A stretch of 64,000 nt of DNA from Bacteroidota bacterium (lineage in GTDB: Bacteria > Bacteroidota > Bacteroidia > Bacteroidales > UBA10428), in contig QKEH01000109.1 of NCBI GenBank assembly GCA_003252385.1, forward strand, positions 1-64,000. Reading direction: 5' to 3'. Position 1 is the first letter of the stretch. Each line of letters opens with the position of its first letter. The notes beneath the pieces are model-generated. The model made no database searches. It saw nothing but the letters and a program-made list of their open reading frames with translations, and was not told the DNA's origin. Below are positions 26,706 to 33,722 of this stretch, piece by piece. Both the position numbers and the translations under genes were made by a program.

Positions 26706-27563
26706 TTACATTCTGGCCCAGCTGTCCGGAACCATATCGAAGCTCTGATTTTGTAAGAGCGGGTCGTTAAACCATTTTTCGGGAGCCACCACCTGCTTTT
26801 GAGGAAACTGGTTAAGCCATGCTGCCCACCAGCTGAAAGAACTGTTGGCAATGATATTGTGCCGGCAAAGGCTCATCAGGTACAAATCTTCGGCAGGGGT
26901 CATGCCTTCTATAAATACCGGCTTGTGCACCCAACTCAACTGCTGCCTGCACCAGTCCATATCGTCGGAGAAAATACAGGTCATTTGAACCGGGTGATTG
27001 GCATTCACCACCTGATAGGCCCGGCGATAGTAATCGGGAGTGCAAGTACCATGAACCTCGGTAAGCAGGTAGTCCGCCCTGCGAACGTGCATACTTACGG
27101 CCACAGTGTTTTTAATCTGTTGAGCCGCTTCTCTCGCTGGGGCACCAAGAGCCAAAGGTTGAACTTCGGGTAAAAGTGCCTGTCGGATGTGATAAAAATA
27201 CTTTTCCGATTGCCAATACCCGTTTAAATAGGTATCAGCTGGCGCATCACCCACCTGCGAATTATAGGGTCGAATGCCTTGTTCAGTAAGTATTTTCATT
27301 CGGTTGCCTGCCACAAGAAAGTGATTTCGAACCCTGCCGGCCAGGCTTTTTGGAAAGAACATTCGTGCGGTTTGATCATTTACCTGTTGATTATGAATTC
27401 GCAGACTGTTTAACAGAAAGGATCTTTTGAGTGTATTGTGGCGGCTTTGATACCAACTGGTATCGGCCAGCAACGAGGTGCCGTGTTGCCTCGCCAGGGC
27501 AGTGCCGGTAGCATATTGGAAGAGTTGATTCCCCAAACCACCAAAATATTTCACCACAATCAT
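26706..27563 (-). CDS. GT11 family alpha-1,2-fucosyltransferase
   Basis: A 285-residue protein with all usual GT11 marks: MIVVKYFGGLGNQLFQYATG at the N terminus, the GDP-fucose binding VSMHVRRADYL, the IFSDDMDW segment and IIANSSFSWWAAWLN near the C terminus. GT11 enzymes add fucose alpha-1,2 to galactose. It overlaps the upstream methyltransferase stop (TAATG). The GDP-fucose supply must come from genes outside this window. Together with the GT10 enzyme it indicates two fucosylation steps in one glycan. Confidence 0.93.
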   Translation of the reverse strand: MIVVKYFGGLGNQLFQYATGTALARQHGTSLLADTSWYQSRHNTLKRSFLLNSLRIHNQQVNDQTARMFFPKSLAGRVRNHFLVAGNRMKILTEQGIRPYNSQVGDAPADTYLNGYWQSEKYFYHIRQALLPEVQPLALGAPAREAAQQIKNTVAVSMHVRRADYLLTEVHGTCTPDYYRRAYQVVNANHPVQMTCIFSDDMDWCRQQLSWVHKPVFIEGMTPAEDLYLMSLCRHNIIANSSFSWWAAWLNQFPQKQVVAPEKWFNDPLLQNQSFDMVPDSWARM

Positions 27564-28255
27564 TAGTAGCTCCCGGTAAGCAATACTTTTACCGATTTCT
27601 TCAGGCGCTGTACTCCATAATATTTCCGCCTTTTGGGCTGTGTGTGTTCAGGAATGTTCAACAAACTATCCCGATGAACCAGTTCCTGCACATCAGATAC
27701 CTCTATCGCACTCAGTTTGCCTTCCCATTCAAAACCCTGAAAGAAGTAAGAGCTCAACTGCTTGATGAACCCATCGTACCGGCGGCTCAGGGTATGCTGA
27801 AAGAAGCGGGTTACACTTTGCAGCTGCTGGATGGGCGTTTGATTCTTTTTCATCCAATAAATAGAATTTCCTCGGGCATAGAGCAGGTTGCAATGCAGTT
27901 CAATATTGTACAGGTAGTCGTAGTAGACCAGTGGAAATTCCAGATATCCTCTGGGAGCCACCCGGCAGAGTTCACTGCAAAAAAGTGAAACATCGGCAAC
28001 ATGTTCGAGTACATGGCTGCAAATCACATAGTCAAAACTCTGATCGGCAAAAGGAAACCGCGAACCGTTGTAATAATGTACCGGTTTACGGGTTTGCAAA
28101 ATTCCCTCGTACCCCGACTGGGCAATGCGTTCTGCATCGGAAGAATACTGCAACTCTAAAAATTCATCGGATCGCGAATGGGGCGTGGCTCCCGGGCCTA
28201 TTTCCAGCACGCGGAAATGAGGTTGAATACCTTGTATACGTTCGCTAAATACCAT
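27563..28255 (-). CDS. Class I SAM-dependent methyltransferase
   Basis: A 230-residue protein: FRVLEIGPGATPHSRSDEF is the SAM-binding motif I, and SFDYVICSHVLEHVADVSLFC with LCRVAPRGYLEFP form the post-I and motif III region, as in Methyltransf_11 proteins. The rest is basic and lacks membrane segments. It shares one base with the GT11 start and lies 38 bp after the sulfotransferase gene. Sugar methylation is plausible from context only. Confidence 0.8.
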   Translation of the reverse strand: MVFSERIQGIQPHFRVLEIGPGATPHSRSDEFLELQYSSDAERIAQSGYEGILQTRKPVHYYNGSRFPFADQSFDYVICSHVLEHVADVSLFCSELCRVAPRGYLEFPLVYYDYLYNIELHCNLLYARGNSIYWMKKNQTPIQQLQSVTRFFQHTLSRRYDGFIKQLSSYFFQGFEWEGKLSAIEVSDVQELVHRDSLLNIPEHTQPKRRKYYGVQRLKKSVKVLLTGSY

Positions 28256-28293
28256 GGCTGTACAAAATCAGTTCCAGAAATAATACTCTCTGG

Positions 28294-29091
28294 CTAATTG
28301 GGAAGAATTTTCAAGGTGTCTGTTGAATAACAGTAGCTGATATGATCCTTATCGTACTTCGATATTTTTTTCCTGAGCAACGCTTTATCTGAATTGTCGA
28401 ACGTTTTATCGAAGCTAAAGCCGTAAAGCAGCATCTCCCGGTTCCAGGTCGATTCCACTTTTTGAATCAACCCCGAAGAATAGTACGGTTTGTAATCGTC
28501 ACTATGCCCTACCCGCTGCCTGGGCTGTTGGTGGTATTCCAGCTTTTCGGCCTGGGCTAACCATTCCAGATCGGCATCCAAAGTGGAATTTCTCAGGATG
28601 TAATCGGCCACCAGCTTACCATTGTCGGCAAATACCTGAAAGAAAATAAATTTCCGGTTAGGCCAGATATCTTCCCGGTCCATGATGGAATTCACCAGAT
28701 AGTCAAATCCTTTTTGTGCCAGGGCATAGTCGTAATGCTCCATATTCCGGTACTTTTCGTTAGTTCCGCCGGCGTGATGGTAGTAACTGACCAGCCAATC
28801 GTAAATATTGCGCACAACCACAAAAAGCAGGTATTTGTGGGTATCGGCATAGTTAATGGTATACTTTGGCCAGTTGTAGGGTGGTACGTTATAGATGGGA
28901 TTCAGGGAATCGGGGTTGGTGACCACATAGCGGTGCCCCAGATGTTTTACAGGTTGAATTACCGGGGTTTGTGTACTTTCCAACTGTCCGAGATAGGTGC
29001 CTCCGGTTTTGGGTATGTGAATAAATGCCGGCACTCGGCGTCTAAACTTTGTCCATCTCCTGATCCGTCTGGCCATTTTTTGAATACGCAT
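28294..29091 (-). CDS. Carbohydrate sulfotransferase-like protein
   Basis: A 265-residue protein with the PAPS 5'-phosphosulfate loop IPKTGGT (residues 26-32) and the 3'-phosphate motif VVRNIYDWLVSYYHH, in the layout of heparan-sulfate 2-O-sulfotransferase-like and Sulfotransfer_2 proteins. It has a basic N terminus and no clear signal peptide. I start it at the ATG at 29091, one base after the DUF268 gene stop. The PAPS donor could come from the adenylylsulfate kinase at 36908-37510. A sulfated surface glycan is therefore the working prediction. Confidence 0.8.
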   Translation of the reverse strand: MRIQKMARRIRRWTKFRRRVPAFIHIPKTGGTYLGQLESTQTPVIQPVKHLGHRYVVTNPDSLNPIYNVPPYNWPKYTINYADTHKYLLFVVVRNIYDWLVSYYHHAGGTNEKYRNMEHYDYALAQKGFDYLVNSIMDREDIWPNRKFIFFQVFADNGKLVADYILRNSTLDADLEWLAQAEKLEYHQQPRQRVGHSDDYKPYYSSGLIQKVESTWNREMLLYGFSFDKTFDNSDKALLRKKISKYDKDHISYCYSTDTLKILPN

Positions 29092-29092
29092 A

Positions 29093-29821
29093 CTAAACAG
29101 GTTCTTTTTTGGTAAAATGGAAGCATCCACACGCAAAATGCTGCCCATTAAGCAATTGTGGATCAGCATGGCGTATCAGTCCTCCTTGTTTGGGGGAATC
29201 GGGAATAAGCGCAAATTCTTTCAGAATCAGCCCTTCAAACAGTTGCATCACCAGCGAGTAGGTATACACCCGGTGCGCATTGAACTCTACCCTCGATTGT
29301 TCGGCAACCGGAACCACAATCAGCAGGATACCTCCCACGGCCAGCACCCGTGACAATTCCCGGCTTGCTTTCCAATCCCCTTGCGGATCAAGCGTATCGC
29401 CATAGCGGCCCAGCCCAACATGTTCCAGCACGTGCATGCACGAGAGGGATTTTATGCTGCCCTCGCCAAAGGGCAGTTGAAACAGATCCACCCGGTGGGC
29501 AGTTAAATTATCCAGCAATATTTTAGGTGGATGCAATTCGTAATAATCGGTCGGAACCAATGCCGATACCGATGCGGCAAAGGTATTTATGGACGAAATA
29601 TCCGTATGCGCCTGAACCTGGTTTTCAACCAACACCCTCAACGCCCACGCCGGATGGTAAAAGTAATGACGATCCAGGGGAACTGTTTTTCCTTTATCGC
29701 CCAACATGGGTTTCTTTAGCACGCGGTCAAACCTGGCATCCGGGGTGCTTTGCGTCCAGGATTTCAGTTCGTCACGATAGGCCTTTTTTCGCCGATAACT
29801 GGCTAATATGCGCCTTAACAT
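29093..29821 (-). CDS. DUF268 family protein (methyltransferase-like)
   Basis: A 242-residue protein that matches DUF268 by its YFYHPAWALRVL block, CMHVLEHVGLGRYGDTLDPQGDW and ELSRVLAVGGILLIVVP. The core looks like a methyltransferase fold with an HVLEH post-I region. DUF268 proteins occur often in polysaccharide clusters, but their reaction is not established. Its start overlaps the end of the ABC ATPase gene by 7 bp, so it is tightly coupled to the exporter. Confidence 0.8.
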   Translation of the reverse strand: MLRRILASYRRKKAYRDELKSWTQSTPDARFDRVLKKPMLGDKGKTVPLDRHYFYHPAWALRVLVENQVQAHTDISSINTFAASVSALVPTDYYELHPPKILLDNLTAHRVDLFQLPFGEGSIKSLSCMHVLEHVGLGRYGDTLDPQGDWKASRELSRVLAVGGILLIVVPVAEQSRVEFNAHRVYTYSLVMQLFEGLILKEFALIPDSPKQGGLIRHADPQLLNGQHFACGCFHFTKKEPV

Positions 29822-31068
29822 TTTACAGAAGTAAATTTCATCGGATTGGCAATAATGGCATTATGGGTGGTAATCAGCTCCACTTTATCGGAGTATTCGG
29901 TTATCTCGAAGGAAAGTGCCCCTTCGATGTAATCCAATACTATTTTTTTGGAGGAGATTCCAATGGTAATGTGATACACTCCCGGCAGGTACCAAATATG
30001 ATCTTCGTAAAGGGTGACGGTATATACCCCTTCCTTGTAGAATATAGGGTCGGTCCAGCATCTGCGTATGGAGGTATGCAGTGCCGTTTCCACGCCAATG
30101 CCCACAATTACCGAATCGGTGTCCACCGGTACCTGAATCTGAATTTCAATCTTCCAGTTCTTACCCATTCCAATACTGTAGGACTCCATGCCTTCGTCGT
30201 TAATCAGCCTGGCCGAAAGCACCGAAACCTGAACCTGGTTTGCAGCTTGGGAAGCCACATAACCGCCAGTTTCAGAATTCATTTGGTTGGTATAGTAGCT
30301 AACTGCGGCTTCGGGGGGAAGCATTTTTTCAAGCATCCCGTTGTTGAGAATGATGGTGTTGGTACACAGCCGAACAATGGAGGCCATGTTATGGCTAACA
30401 AAAAGAACGGTTCTACCGTGATTTTGACTCACATCCTGAATCTTACCTATCGCTTTTTTCTGGAATTCCGCATCCCCTACGGCCAAAACTTCATCAACCA
30501 CCAGAATCTCGGGTTCCAAATGGGCGGCCACTGCAAATCCAAGACGAACCGTCATCCCGCTGGAATAGCGTTTCACCGGGGTATCAATGTATCGCTCACA
30601 CCCGCTAAAATCAACAATCTCATCCATTTTACAGCGGATCTCTGCTTTGGTCATTCCCAAAATAGCTCCGTTAAGAAAAATGTTATCCCGCCCGGTCAGT
30701 TCGGGATGGAAACCCGTACCCACTTCGAGCAGGCTCCCGATACGTCCGTTGAAATGAATTTTACCGGTAGTGGGCCCGGTAACCTTGGAAAGTATTTTCA
30801 ACAGGGTACTTTTCCCCGCTCCATTTTTACCAATGATACCGAGCACCTCGCCCGGAAAAACCTCGAGGTTAATGTTCCGCAGTGCCCAAACAAATTCGGA
30901 GTTCCCCTTGGTCGACCGATCGTTGGTATCTCCTATTTTCAGGAAGGGATCTTCCTTGCCCCGAACCTGAGCCCACCAGCGTTGCAAATCCTTTTTTACA
31001 GTTCCGGTTCCAATGGTACCCAAACGGTATTGTTTGGAGAGGTTTTCTATTTTTATAATGGGTTTCAT
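29815..31068 (-). CDS. Polysaccharide ABC transporter ATP-binding protein with C-terminal domain (Wzt-like)
   Basis: A 417-residue ATPase of the RfbE/Wzt/TagH type. It has Walker A GKNGAGKST, signature YSSGM and Walker B ILVVDEVLAVGD in the first 250 residues, then a beta-rich C-terminal domain (about 270-417) like the Wzt carbohydrate-binding domain that recognises the capped glycan. It pairs with the permease gene upstream (95 bp gap). By family knowledge it powers export of lipid-linked polysaccharide across the inner membrane. The extra C-terminal domain suggests that the terminal modification of this glycan is read before export. Confidence 0.92.
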   Translation of the reverse strand: MKPIIKIENLSKQYRLGTIGTGTVKKDLQRWWAQVRGKEDPFLKIGDTNDRSTKGNSEFVWALRNINLEVFPGEVLGIIGKNGAGKSTLLKILSKVTGPTTGKIHFNGRIGSLLEVGTGFHPELTGRDNIFLNGAILGMTKAEIRCKMDEIVDFSGCERYIDTPVKRYSSGMTVRLGFAVAAHLEPEILVVDEVLAVGDAEFQKKAIGKIQDVSQNHGRTVLFVSHNMASIVRLCTNTIILNNGMLEKMLPPEAAVSYYTNQMNSETGGYVASQAANQVQVSVLSARLINDEGMESYSIGMGKNWKIEIQIQVPVDTDSVIVGIGVETALHTSIRRCWTDPIFYKEGVYTVTLYEDHIWYLPGVYHITIGISSKKIVLDYIEGALSFEITEYSDKVELITTHNAIIANPMKFTSVKC

Positions 31069-31163
31069 CCGCTAAGGTTGCAATGGTTTTATGTTTCTCT
31101 GGAAGGTATTGGCCGTTGTTCAGCCACACTTCCTCTTTTAATATCCGCTACAGATTGTGCTCC

Positions 31164-32012
31164 CTACACAGTATCCATAAAGTTTTTTTCGGTACGGTTA
31201 AAAACCAGCAGCCCCAACAGAAATATGATCACGGTAAATACCCCGGAATAGAGCAGTAATTTCCAGCGCATTTCGCCCGAACCTAAAAAACTGTAGCGAA
31301 AAGTTTCCACAATGCTGCTCATGGGATTGTACTTCACAATCCAGGCCCACTTCTCGGCCTTTTGCTCCAGCAACGACAGCGGATAAATAACGGGAGTTCC
31401 GTACATTACCAACTGGGTACCAAAAGTTACCAGGTAACTCAGATCGCGGTATTTTGTGGTTACTGCCGAAATGAACATTCCTAAACCCAAACCCATAAAT
31501 CCCATAATCAGAATCAGAACCGGGAACAAATACAACTCGGGTTTAACCTGAATATGAGCTCCTTTGATTAAGTATGTAAAAAAGAACAGTAGAAACAGAA
31601 TCATTTGAATACCCATCTGAATCAGATTGGAAAGGATGAGCGATATGGGCATTACCGCCCTGGGGAAATACACTTTGCCAAAAAGACTGGCGTTTTTGGT
31701 GAAGGTGCCCGAAGTTGCCGTAAGGCAATTGGAAAAATAACTCCAACAGGTTATCCCGGCCAGGTAAAAAAGGCTCTTGGGCACCCCGTCGGTGGGCAAT
31801 TTAGCCACACTTCCAAAGATAAAGGTATAGGTTACCGTCTGCAGCAAGGGTCTCACAATGAACCAGGCCGGCCCCAAAAGGGTCTGTTTAAACTTTGCAA
31901 TAAAATCGCGGGTAACCAGCAGTATCAATAAATCGCGATACTGCCAAATCTCGCCCAGTCGTAAATTGAAGAAATTATCGCGAGGCTTAATGGTTTGTTG
32001 AAATGAACTCAT
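31164..32012 (-). CDS. Polysaccharide ABC transporter permease (Wzm/RfbA-like)
   Basis: A 282-residue ABC-2 type permease with six hydrophobic stretches. It starts with a short cytoplasmic segment containing LGEIWQYRDLLILLVTRDF, followed by LLGPAWFIVRPLLQ, both typical of RfbA/TagG/Wzm. It would form the channel with the Wzt-like ATPase. The gene is the first clear export component of the cluster and follows the nucleotidyltransferase-like gene by 24 bp. Confidence 0.92.
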   Translation of the reverse strand: MSSFQQTIKPRDNFFNLRLGEIWQYRDLLILLVTRDFIAKFKQTLLGPAWFIVRPLLQTVTYTFIFGSVAKLPTDGVPKSLFYLAGITCWSYFSNCLTATSGTFTKNASLFGKVYFPRAVMPISLILSNLIQMGIQMILFLLFFFTYLIKGAHIQVKPELYLFPVLILIMGFMGLGLGMFISAVTTKYRDLSYLVTFGTQLVMYGTPVIYPLSLLEQKAEKWAWIVKYNPMSSIVETFRYSFLGSGEMRWKLLLYSGVFTVIIFLLGLLVFNRTEKNFMDTV

Positions 32013-32036
32013 TTTTCAAATTTTATAACAGTGAAC

Positions 32037-32573
32037 TTACTTCTTCATATCCCAGAGCAATAAGGCATCGTTCTCCCCAACCACCACATAATTGGGTAAT
32101 TCCTCAAGGGTGATGGTCAGATAGCGAATACGCTTATCTATCAGCACCTCCACTTTTTCAATCAGCTGGAACAAATATTCCTTGTTGATGCAATTTCCAA
32201 CGAATAATAAATCAATCACATTACTATTAATTCCCCGAGCAAAACTGCCGGTTACAAACACTTTATCCACATCTCCCATTCGTTGGATCACAGTATCAAT
32301 AATGCGGTCGAAACCAATGGTCTTCAATACAATATTTCGAATATCCCTGAAAAGCGGATGATCGGTATTTACCCGGTACATCTTTTTATTTCCTTCCTGC
32401 TCCGCCAACAGCATGTTCGCTTTTTCAAATTTCAAAAGTTCAATACGTAAGGCATTGGGCGACTCATCCAGCTCGTGTTCCAGGTTCCGCAAATAGGCAT
32501 ACGAATCGCTGTTCAGGAAGAACTTCAGGAGCAGTTTCTTGCGCGTTTTGGAGGTAATTAAAGTGTCAAGCAC
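32037..32573 (-). CDS. Winged-helix / nucleotidyltransferase-like protein
   Basis: A 178-residue protein that starts at a GTG (32573). Residues about 10-75 form an ArsR-like winged helix (AYLRNLEHELDESPNALRIEL). Residues about 95-160 resemble an MNT-type nucleotidyltransferase, with GSFARGINSNVIDLLFVG where the usual motif is GS-x-G-x-SDID. One of the two catalytic Asp residues is therefore not visible, and activity is doubtful. It sits between upxY and the exporter genes. A regulatory role is suggested by the HTH and position but is not shown; no HEPN partner gene is adjacent. Confidence 0.7.
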   Translation of the reverse strand: MLDTLITSKTRKKLLLKFFLNSDSYAYLRNLEHELDESPNALRIELLKFEKANMLLAEQEGNKKMYRVNTDHPLFRDIRNIVLKTIGFDRIIDTVIQRMGDVDKVFVTGSFARGINSNVIDLLFVGNCINKEYLFQLIEKVEVLIDKRIRYLTITLEELPNYVVVGENDALLLWDMKK

Positions 32574-32989
32574 GATTCACCTAAAGTTGAAACCAACATC
32601 CTGCCCATTCTATTCCGGACAGCTATTTTTTGTAACTGATTTCATGAAGGAGGTACACCTGGAAAAATACCAGCGACCGTTTGTTTTTGGACAAATTCCT
32701 TTGGTAATTAACCAATAAGAAGCGCCGATTGGCAGAAAGCATCGGCCTAACCAGCCTGCTGCCCGTACATGATAATTGTGAATCTTGGGATGGGATAGCA
32801 CAGCTTCGCCTCCTCAGTCCCATTCCGTTTTCTGCCTTTTGTGCCGTTACGTGTCATAAATAGCTCGTATCAGCAATGAGCAAGTTTTGATAGGGATTAA
32901 GTATGTATAATAAATTTATACAAAAAGAGGGTACGGAAAAGGTGATATTCATCACCGATTCTCGCGCGCGTAATATACCAGGGTAGGAG
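32574..32989 (-). other. 416 bp untranslated stretch between upxY and the capsule genes
   Basis: I find no convincing gene here; short open frames lack family features. On the transcribed (minus) strand, 32941-32956 forms a 6-bp perfect hairpin (GGTGAT/ATCACC, 4-nt loop) followed by TTTT, a weak terminator-like element 33 bp after the upxY stop. An AT-rich palindrome lies at 32903-32922, and a longer hairpin with a 22-nt loop has arms 32787-32795 and 32818-32826. In studied Bacteroides capsule loci UpxY acts on the leader of its own operon, so this stretch is the natural place for such control. Confidence 0.5.
32903..32922. promoter_or_regulatory. AT-rich palindrome, site A
   Basis: TGTATAA (32904-32910) and TTATACA (32916-32922) form a perfect 7-bp inverted repeat around a 5-nt spacer. 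A closely similar palindrome (site B, 33629-33650) lies on the other side of upxY. It may be an operator; the protein that would bind it is unknown. Confidence 0.4.
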
Positions 32990-33466
32990 TTACACCTTTT
33001 TAAGCAGGTGCGATGGAAGCGTAAGTGTAATGTTTTGGTTGATCGCATCAATTTGCACCATCAATTTGCGATGGTCCCTGGCATCGATCAACGAACCCCG
33101 CAAACCCTTTAAAGGGCCAAAAGCCACTTCAACTGCATCGTCGTATTGGAAATACTCCAGCGGCTCCGTTTGTTCCCGCTCACCCAAATAGGTTCGTACG
33201 GCTTCAATCTGAGCTTCAGGGATCGACACTTTCTCATTTCCTATGGTTACATAACACACCGCTCCGGGGTAGGCAAGCCTGACCTTAACAAAAACATAGG
33301 AGCGAAAAAGGGGTTCGTGTACCATCTTCTTCCGGTCGCTCCACAATTTCAAGGTTTTCTGTAAGGGCAGATAAACCTCCACGCCATCTCGTTGTAATTC
33401 TTCAGCTACCTTTTTTTCGGCTCTTGATTTGGTGTAAAGAGCATACCAGCGTTTTGTTGCGTCCAT
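32990..33466 (-). CDS. UpxY-type NusG-like transcription antiterminator
   Basis: A 158-residue NusG paralogue. The N-terminal NGN domain starts WYALYTKSRAEKKVAEELQ and includes YLPLQKTLKLWSDRKKMVHEPLFRSYVFV; the C-terminal KOW domain has VEVAFGPLKGLRGSLIDARDHRKLMV. UpxY proteins allow RNA polymerase to read through the long leader and operon of the adjacent capsule locus. Here the gene is the promoter-proximal one before a 416 bp leader and the roughly 32 kb minus-strand gene run, which matches that arrangement. It is divergent from the wzc-like gene. A UpxZ-type partner is not seen. Confidence 0.9.
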   Translation of the reverse strand: MDATKRWYALYTKSRAEKKVAEELQRDGVEVYLPLQKTLKLWSDRKKMVHEPLFRSYVFVKVRLAYPGAVCYVTIGNEKVSIPEAQIEAVRTYLGEREQTEPLEYFQYDDAVEVAFGPLKGLRGSLIDARDHRKLMVQIDAINQNITLTLPSHLLKKV

Positions 33467-33628
33467 AACAGGTGAGTATAAGGAAGCCTGAAAGTAGGAA
33501 TAATATTTGAATACCCGGCTGGGTTTTATCCACCCTCCTACCAGCCGGCTGTTAAGCTGCTCCCACGAACAACGGATTCATGCAGGTACAACCGGCAGTG
33601 GTTCATGTCCTCAGGGTACTTCGCAAAT

Positions 33629-33650
33629 ATGTATAAAATTTAGTATACAT
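33629..33650. promoter_or_regulatory. AT-rich palindrome, site B, in the upxY-wzc divergent region
   Basis: ATGTATA (33629-33635) and TATACAT (33644-33650) form a perfect 7-bp inverted repeat with an 8-nt spacer (AAATTTAG). It lies 73 bp before the wzc-like start and 163 bp before upxY. The shared core with site A (ATGTATAA, AAATTTA, TATACA) suggests a common factor. No clear TAnnTTTG promoter is visible for either gene in this 256 bp gap. Confidence 0.4.
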
Positions 33651-33722
33651 CATTCGTGCAAATTCGGCTTTTTAGTTTGTACAATTATTTATACCTTAAA
33701 GTAAATTTTAGATCTCACTCGC

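Noticed and set aside
29527-31251. 574-codon plus-strand open frame
   Set aside because: It lies antisense to the ABC ATPase and the DUF268 gene, both of which have full motif sets. Its translation has no recognisable domain.
32037-32573. HEPN-MNT toxin-antitoxin module
   Set aside because: The nucleotidyltransferase-like domain recalls MNT antitoxins, but no HEPN gene is adjacent and the protein is fused to a winged helix inside a capsule locus.
32610-33051. Short minus-strand frames in the upxY leader
   Set aside because: They are 63-66 codons long, overlap each other or the upxY end, and have no conserved features.
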